Shown in pieces: positions 57,935-64,000 of a stretch of DNA of 64,000 nucleotides. The notes beneath the pieces are model-generated. The model ran no database searches, had not been told where the DNA came from, and saw only the letters and a program-made list of their open reading frames with translations. A program made the translations under genes and the position numbers. Source of the stretch: Clavulina sp. PMI_390 (taxonomy: Eukaryota; Basidiomycota; Agaricomycetes; Cantharellales; Hydnaceae); the NCBI GenBank assembly GCA_015039315.1, contig WIDE01000096.1, positions 1 to 64,000 on the forward strand, written 5' to 3'. How positions within the stretch are numbered: the stretch's first letter is position 1; every line of letters starts with the position of its first letter.

Positions 57935-59470
57935 TTAAGAACTGAACCACGGATTGAGCAGGGCCCGTTTTGCTATAAGAACAAAGTCGTTCGAATATGA
58001 GGGATCTGTGGTAAAGGGGATTTTGAATAGCGGGGCGTACCGGACATCCTGTTGGCTGTGTCGTAGATGAGGAAGCTCTGGATCGAGCGCAACCATCAGA
58101 AAACAGACGGCCTTGGCCCAAATAAGTAAAGTGACCGACCTGTAGGAGCTCCGCTCCACCAGCATCGAGCTCGGCGACCGTTTGGGCCAAATCTCGAGCC
58201 GACCACTGGGGGAATGTGGGCTTGAAATCGGGGAGCTGAGAGACGCCGGGCCATATTTGCTCGTTAGGAGTTCCTAGGCACCTAATTGATTCGAGTGGTC
58301 GTCATGTCCCAGTGAGTCAATAGGAGAAACGCAACGATTGGAAACAAATATCGTCAATAAGAGAAACAAGGCCTCGCGCAAACGGCGTGCGTACTGGAAT
58401 ATTTTGAAGATCTGATCGATCTCAGAATCCCCTGGGAAGAGGGGGATGCCTGACATGGCCATCTCCGCCATAATACAGCCGACGGACCACATGTCAATTG
58501 AAGTGCTATAATGCCGAGAGCCCAGGAGAACCTCTGGCGCGCGGTACCATAGAGTGACGACCTGGTGTACGATGGAGCGTGGAAGAACATGGGGGTGTGA
58601 GATAGGGTGAACAGGAGAGAATGGGGTTTGGGGTGCATTAATAAATGATGAAGAAATTCAGGAGAGATCTGGCGAACCTCGTGGGTGTAGGTTCGAAGAG
58701 GAATTCCAAATGCGCGCGCGAGCCCAAAGTCTGCAAGCTTCAGGTTTCCTTGGGCGTCAATCAAGAGGTTCTGAGGCTTGAGATCGCGGTGCAAAATGCG
58801 GTGAGCGTGGCAATAATGAAGGCCCATCAGGAGTTGCTTCGTGAATTGCTGGAGCGGGCATGACAGAGTCATTTTACAACGCAAAAAAAAAGAGTGGAGT
58901 GTCAATGGGGGGAAAATTTGCGGAGGAAATCGCCCGGGCGGGCTCTGAGTTCAGCGCGCACCTTGACCAGTGGCATAGTCAGAACCTCGCGTTGCTTTGT
59001 TACATGGTCCATGTAGCGCTTGAGATCGACGTCCAGAAACTCGAAGACGAGGTAGAGCTTTGTGTCAGCATGGACGATGTCAAGCAGTCTATAGATTGAC
59101 CCGCTGGTGTGAGTTTTGGTGGCGCGGGGCGATGACACGGTCTAGATTGTGGATGAACGGACCGAACAATATTGTCATCGTCGAGCTCCTTGAGCAGAGA
59201 GATCTCGCGGATCGCAGTGCTTGGTACACCCTCGTCCTCGGCCTCCAATCGAATCTTCTTGAGAGCAACGAAGTTACCGGTCGTCTTGTCCTGCGCCTTG
59301 TACACCACACCGTAGGTCCCTGTATTTCGGGCACGGGGTGACCAAGGAGACAATAGGAGACGAGTTCAGCATTGTCAGAAGCAATCAGATGAGCGGGAAC
59401 ATCGGAACACGCGCTGCAGAGCCGACCACTTACCCTCACCGACTTTCTCCAATCTGCTGTAGTTCTCCAT
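57935..59470 (-). CDS. CDK1: Cyclin-dependent kinase 1 (Cdc28/Cdc2)
   Basis: Master cell-cycle Ser/Thr kinase. ATG 59470 gives [13 protein letters not shown], then across an intron [15 protein letters not shown] with the inhibitory Thr-Tyr pair. The next landmarks are ALKKIRLE (ATP-binding Lys) and the cyclin-binding helix [17 protein letters not shown], the PSTAIRE hallmark of Cdk1. Later exons encode [33 protein letters not shown] (catalytic loop), [11 protein letters not shown], the activation segment with [21 protein letters not shown], and [11 protein letters not shown]. Then come [44 protein letters not shown] and finally [11 protein letters not shown] at 57935. About eight exons with good GT-AG sites; total close to 300 aa, the usual length. 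No defect was found. Confidence 0.93.
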
Positions 59471-61398
59471 TTTACGCGACGAGAGGCGAGATCGGCGGTG
59501 GTTATGAAGATTTAGAGGGCTTTTTTAAGTGATGGGAGAGAGAGAAACAAGGGCGAGAGAGAATCGTCCGTTGGTTGATGTCTCCTCTATATTGGCCCCA
59601 ACAAGGACAAACAAATTTCTCCTGTTTCTCCTCGGCCGTCGCCATCATCTCACAGCACCACGCCGCCCTCGATTCCCTCTTCTCATCATTATAAACGCGC
59701 ACCCTCGTTGATCAAACCCTATCATAGCGCCCTTGCACGATTCTGTGTATCCGCCAGCTGGCTATGGCCTAGACACCGCTCGATTGGACAAAAAGAGAGC
59801 CACATTGGCGACAATTTCGTAATATCGTGCCGCGCTCCGAACGCCGGCGCCGAATGATATCAAGCCTGCATTACAGTAACTCCACAAGCGGTTATAACGA
59901 TTTGCGATAGGGGGGAAGACAAACTCTGGTAACTCGCCCGAGTATCTTGCGAAACCCAAACGAGCAAGCGAAGCAAGTTATCTGGCGCGATCTTCTCCAA
60001 TGCCACCAAATCAGCTTCTGTGGCAATTCAGACCGAGCAACATGATTGACATGGGCCTGCGGCGTCGAGCCCAAGATAGGTATCTCTTCGTAAGCAGAAT
60101 AACTACTCGGGAATGAAAGAGTAGTCATTTTACCTAGAATCATGTATTACGATTGGGAGGGAAAAGAGAAGAGCTAACCTTCCATACGGGCTCTGCAGTA
60201 ATGGCAAACTAACGGTAGCACAATTATCGCCTCAGAAAAGGTGACAGCAGCGAGAACAATAAAATGAGTGACCATTCAGTGTTTCATGGTTGTACGTCGG
60301 TAAATGTATTCAAAGGTGATATATCGGGGAAGACCGCGGCAGTTATGGTATTCACTCACCAAACCGTCACATCTTACCCACAATACTGTATTGTGTCGTC
60401 GTGCATGAATGCTTTATTCAGATTCAGAGCGGACAGTGAATTCCAGAGCGCTAGGCAAAGATCAAATTAGGACAACGATTCAGAAACAAGGAAATGAGAG
60501 GGAATCAGGGAGTATTACCAGGTACCCCTAAACACGGCATTTGATAGCGCCGATGTCTGATATACGGCCAGAGCTTAGCAAGCCGCAATATGAGACCCTT
60601 TATACGATGATCTTGTCTGGAAAACTGAAATCTCAGGATGTAACTGATATGGCAACCCCATAGCTTCGAACAAGTCTAGCAAAGTCAGTCGATAAGATCG
60701 AGGCATTGGACCTCACACACTGAATTTGATATGAGCGAAGGTCAACGGATACCAAATATGAGGGAGCATGAAGCGCTAAAGTTCCGTCTGAATGAAGAAA
60801 CACCCGAGAGTTGTGAGAATAATCACTGCGACTGCTAGCCCTTTGTTAACGGGGCCTCACAAAGTAGACGGGGTTTCGCGTTAATTGGCAACCCGATGAG
60901 GTACTAGAGCATAAGGTTAGTTGGAATGCTTCTGAAGACTTTTTTCCGTGAAAGGTAGATGGAGGCGCTTTCAGGAGAGGACCTTAGTATATCAGTAGAA
61001 TGGAGAATAAACTTGGGCAGTCAACGGGCTAGTTATGATACCAACGCAGAGCCTAGTCGCGCAGTTCAGAGATGAGATGTAGATGCGGGGCGGTATAAAG
61101 GGTATAATCTTCCATCATTTTTGAGACTTGAAAGAGTGTTTGAGCCGTGAAGGGCGCTGAACATGGTACCGTAGTGTCGGGACGTTCTATTACTATTCTC
61201 CCTAGTAGGCAAGTGACCGGATAGGCGTGCTGGGTATGCCTTCTTGTGACGATAAGTCAGAAGCCGAAAGTCTCTTTGCGCTGTGGAGCGAGCGGAAAGA
61301 CGAGTTGAAAAGCGGGATGTGATCGCCGAGAGGATCAACAAAAAAATAGCTCGGGCAAACAACCCTCCGAATCCTGTCTTCCATCACTCTTGGTCTTG
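59471..61398. other. Long intergenic region
   Basis: About 1.9 kb between the Cdk1 start (-) and the third F-box gene (+), so both promoters are here. The first 60 bp carry the Cdk1 5' leader. Short frames at 59762-59959 and 59892-60143 (-) and 60264-60470 (+) lack any domain or paralogue. Nothing else is seen. Confidence 0.4.
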
Positions 61399-63096
61399 AT
61401 GTCTGAGCTTAACCCTTCGTGGGCCTCGTACCTGCACTCACAAAAAGAGCTGATAGCTTCTTTCTCGCGTCAGCTGAACTCGTTCCCATCCATTCTGACA
61501 CTCCCACCCCAAAACCGTGGTCTCCATCGCCAGAGTATTATTCGGAGCGTCAGAAATCTTGCTCGGACGCGTATTCTGCTACAAGAAGCTATTTCAAGCC
61601 TCAAAGAGTTTGAAACAGAAGTGGTTCGATGTGCTGCGGAAGCTAATGCGGCGCTCACTCCGTTTTCTGCTTTGCCCCCAGAGGTGCTTCTCTCGATCAT
61701 CAAGCTAGTTGTTGGACACCCAAGCAACAGTCGTGGCATCATGACCGTATCACATGTCTCCAAGATGTGGCGAGACCTGGTACTGGACACATCAGAGTTG
61801 TTCACCCACGCTGATTGGAACCGATGGCATTGGGAACTGATCCGCGTGTGGAATACCCGGGCCAAGCAACAGCCACTATCTATCACCCTCTTAAACGATA
61901 CGTTCAATTTTCTCTATGGAAAGGGTACTACTCAAATCCCGAGAGCCTCGTCACATATCAAGCCCTCCAACAAGAATTCCACGCTGCTCTGACAAAGTGT
62001 TCCTCACTCTCGCTCACATTCCAAAATGTATGGAATGCTGAGGATTCCCCTGATCATCCTGTGCAGATGATTGCCACAAAATGCACAAACCTTCTTCACC
62101 TCTCAATAACTTGCCCACAGCAAATGGTCGACATGAACCTTGATTACTTTCAAACGCTCAAGACCCTTCGGGTTGACGGCATTCTACCCACTTTTTCGGC
62201 TGATCGGCAAATCTCCACAATACACTGCGACATACTTGGAGCAGAGGCATCTATCCGCGAATATCGCTTTCTCTCTCAGCTTGTGTCATTATCACTTTAC
62301 TCCCTCCAAGGTGATAATTTTAGCATGCTCGAGGATGAAGTGGCAGAAATAGCCTCTTTGAGATACTTGGAGATTCGGCCGTACAGGCGAAGCGAGCAAA
62401 TCGAGCTAATTCTATTATTCGATTACCTCAAGGTTCCCAATGTCGAACACTTTACCCTCAACGCAATTACTTTGTCTGAAGACGGCGACGAAGACGAGGT
62501 TTTTTGGCCCGCAATCGTGAGACCAAATTCTGCTACGATCCTGATAGCGTTTTGAGATATTAACCTCCGTATAGGCACATGCAATGCCCCGCCTCACTTC
62601 AATCACTCTGAAGCGAGACCGAGTTGGGTACTGGCCACTCGGCATACCTCTTGAAGGTTTGCATAACCGAAATAATGGCTCACTCTTCAAGCATCTTTGG
62701 GAGTTCCGCATTCTGGGGCGGGATGTTGAGCATCTACTTCAGCCGATCTTGGACCTCATTGTCTCCAGGACCCCACCAATCACGCACCTTACCCTTCCGC
62801 CTCGTTCCGAATTTGAAGGGGCTGGGGTCACCCTGTGGGACTCAATGCATGATTTGATAAGCAATTTCACCGTGAGCTTGGTATTTGAACTCTTGCCGTC
62901 CGAAATCTAATAGGCGCTTCATTAGGTGGAGGATATTGGGCAGGTGTGCCCTCTACATGGAAGCGGACTACAAACACTACCGCCACCGTTGTCAATTTTT
63001 GGTGACTCTGATGACTCAGACTATGACGATCATAGCGATGAGGACGATGAAGACGACGGGGAGAACAATAGTGACACTCATCATAGTGACGATTAG
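61399..63096 (+). pseudogene. F-box protein (paralogue 3) with a one-base frameshift
   Basis: Same family and exon plan as the two F-box genes at 7.9-11.8 kb. ATG 61399 (MSELNPSWASYLHSQKEL). The F-box core is FSALPPEVLLSIIKLVVG and VSHVSKMWRDLVLDTSELF. At about 61917-61926 the frame breaks: FNFLYGKG is followed in frame by a short nonsense stretch and a stop at 61992. One base less, the protein continues as YSNPESLVTYQALQQEF and KCSSLSLTF. Paralogue 4 reads through the same place (LFSKGRDLSPSSLVAFQAL) with nine bases where this gene has eight. Exon 1 (to 62516), exon 2 (62575-62871, with FRILGRDVEHLLQ and ITHLTLPPRSEF) and exon 3 (62926-63096, very acidic) are otherwise sound, so the break is either very recent or a sequencing error. 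Corrected length would be about 528 aa. Confidence 0.7.
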
Positions 63097-63390
63097 ATTC
63101 TACTGTAGCCGCCAAGCTGGCGCACAACACGAGATAGCCATGATTCATTCCACAACCTTAATGGATACAAAGCATTGCGAAGATCACAGTTTATAGCAAC
63201 ACGATGTTGCGATACTCTGTAATAGTCCCATTAGTGAAGGTTGTTGTGCGCTCTGGGGCGGGAAGAACAGGCAGCTGAAGAGCAGCTTCAAGTTGTGGTC
63301 GTCGAGGGTGCAAATAAGGAACGATTTGGACAAACACAATCTGTTGGCGGATCGACATTCAATCTTTTTCTCCATCACACACTATTCTTG

Positions 63391-64000
63391 ATGTCTGATC
63401 TCGACCCTGCATGGATATCTTACAAAGCGTCCCAAAGAGAACTTATAACATCATTCTCAACCTACTTAGATTCGTTCCCCTCCATTTTAACCTTGCCACC
63501 CCAACTCCGACCTCCGCTTCGCCAAAATGTCCTCCAAAGCGTAGGGAACCTTGATCGATCTCATATATTACTTCAAGACGCCATCAAAAAACTACAAGAT
63601 TTCGATCAAGAGATACTCCGGTGCGCCGCTGAGGCTAAAGCAGCGCTGACTCCCATGAGTGCTTTACCCCCAGAAGTACTCCTCCCCATCATCGAGCTTG
63701 CCGTGGGGCATCCAAGCAACACGCGTGGTGTCCTGAGACTATCTCATGTGTCCAAGATGTGGCGGGACTTGATGCTAGACACGTCAGAGCTATTCATCCA
63801 TGCTGATTGGAACCGATGGCATTGGGAGCTCATCCGCGCTTGGAATGCACGAGCTAAACAGCAAAATATCTCCATCAGCCTGCTCAATGACACGTTCCAT
63901 CTCCTGTTTAGTAAAGGGCGTGATCTGAGCCCCTCGAGCCTTGTTGCATTCCAAGCTCTCGAGCAACAGTTCCATACTGCTTTGGGGACATGCTCCTCAC
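63391..64000 (+). CDS. F-box protein (paralogue 4), 3' end beyond the window
   Basis: ATG 63391 (MSDLDPAWISYKASQRELIT) opens a frame that stays open to the last base. It aligns with paralogue 3 throughout: FPSILTLPPQLRPPLRQ, an F-box with MSALPPEVLLPIIELAVGHP and LSHVSKMWRDLMLDTSELF, then ADWNRWHWELIRAWNAR and LLFSKGRDLSPSSLVAF, the point where paralogue 3 is frameshifted. The upstream 30 bp (TCCATCACACACTATTCTTG) match those before paralogue 3 (TCCATCACTCTTGGTCTTG), so the tandem copy includes its leader. The LRR-like part and acidic tail seen in the other copies should follow outside the window. It is a likely SCF adaptor. Confidence 0.85.
   Translation, partial: MSDLDPAWISYKASQRELITSFSTYLDSFPSILTLPPQLRPPLRQNVLQSVGNLDRSHILLQDAIKKLQDFDQEILRCAAEAKAALTPMSALPPEVLLPIIELAVGHPSNTRGVLRLSHVSKMWRDLMLDTSELFIHADWNRWHWELIRAWNARAKQQNISISLLNDTFHLLFSKGRDLSPSSLVAFQALEQQFHTALGTCSS

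Noticed and set aside
1..64000. CRISPR arrays, bacterial operons or plasmid/phage features.
   Set aside because: Intron-rich eukaryotic gene structure throughout; no regularly spaced repeats were seen.

Overview
The window is nuclear DNA from a filamentous basidiomycete, most probably an Agaricomycete of the Rhizoctonia/Ceratobasidium kind. The reasons are genes cut by many short (about 45-80 bp) GT-AG introns, core fungal genes (a PSTAIRE Cdk1, a SYS1-type Golgi protein, a CID-domain RNA-binding protein, a vezatin-like protein, DHA1 transporters) and large tandem families of lineage-specific proteins. The species assignment is inference from protein style, not from a database. Coordinates below are first coding base to stop, with introns inside; splice sites were read by eye and checked by reading-frame phase and by comparing paralogues.

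Layout. 0-5 kb: three tandem copies of an unrecognised multi-pass membrane protein (the first only a 3' end). 5.4-7.5 kb (-): aldo/keto reductase with a C-terminal membrane segment. 7.9-11.8 kb (-): two F-box paralogues of identical deduced length (548 aa) with acidic tails. 12.6-15.9 kb (+): a 962-aa protein made of two tandem modules, each with a His...Asn-Cys type core and a membrane hairpin. 16.8-18.1 kb (-): short-chain dehydrogenase. 19.7-21.0 kb (+): SYS1, followed at once by a decayed Ca2+/H+ exchanger. 23.3-25.1 kb (-): a second protein with the His...Asn-Cys core. 26.4-26.9 kb (-): relic of a retrotransposon RNase H. 27.5-31.0 kb (-): vezatin/Inp2-like protein. 31.8-34.7 kb (-): CID/RGG protein. 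35.1-42.4 kb (+): two complete DHA1 major-facilitator transporters and the 3' part of a third beside a 10-N assembly gap. 41-53 kb: a segmentally duplicated block holding two class-V aminotransferase (MOCOS-like) genes, one intact trypsin-like protease gene and two trypsin-like pseudogenes. 53.8-56.4 kb (+): a third His...Asn-Cys protein, with TPR-like helices. 57.9-59.5 kb (-): Cdk1. 61.4-64 kb (+): two more F-box paralogues, one frameshifted, one cut by the window end.

The window mixes conserved housekeeping genes with fast-evolving accessory families that grow by local duplication and decay. The most unusual element is the His...Asn-Cys domain that recurs at three separate loci in three architectures. 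Its motif order (His on a hydrophobic strand, then N-C-aromatic-aromatic on a helix about 100-150 residues later) resembles the circularly permuted NlpC/P60 (LRAT-like) papain fold. In the bimodular protein one module keeps the Asn-Cys and the other has lost it.
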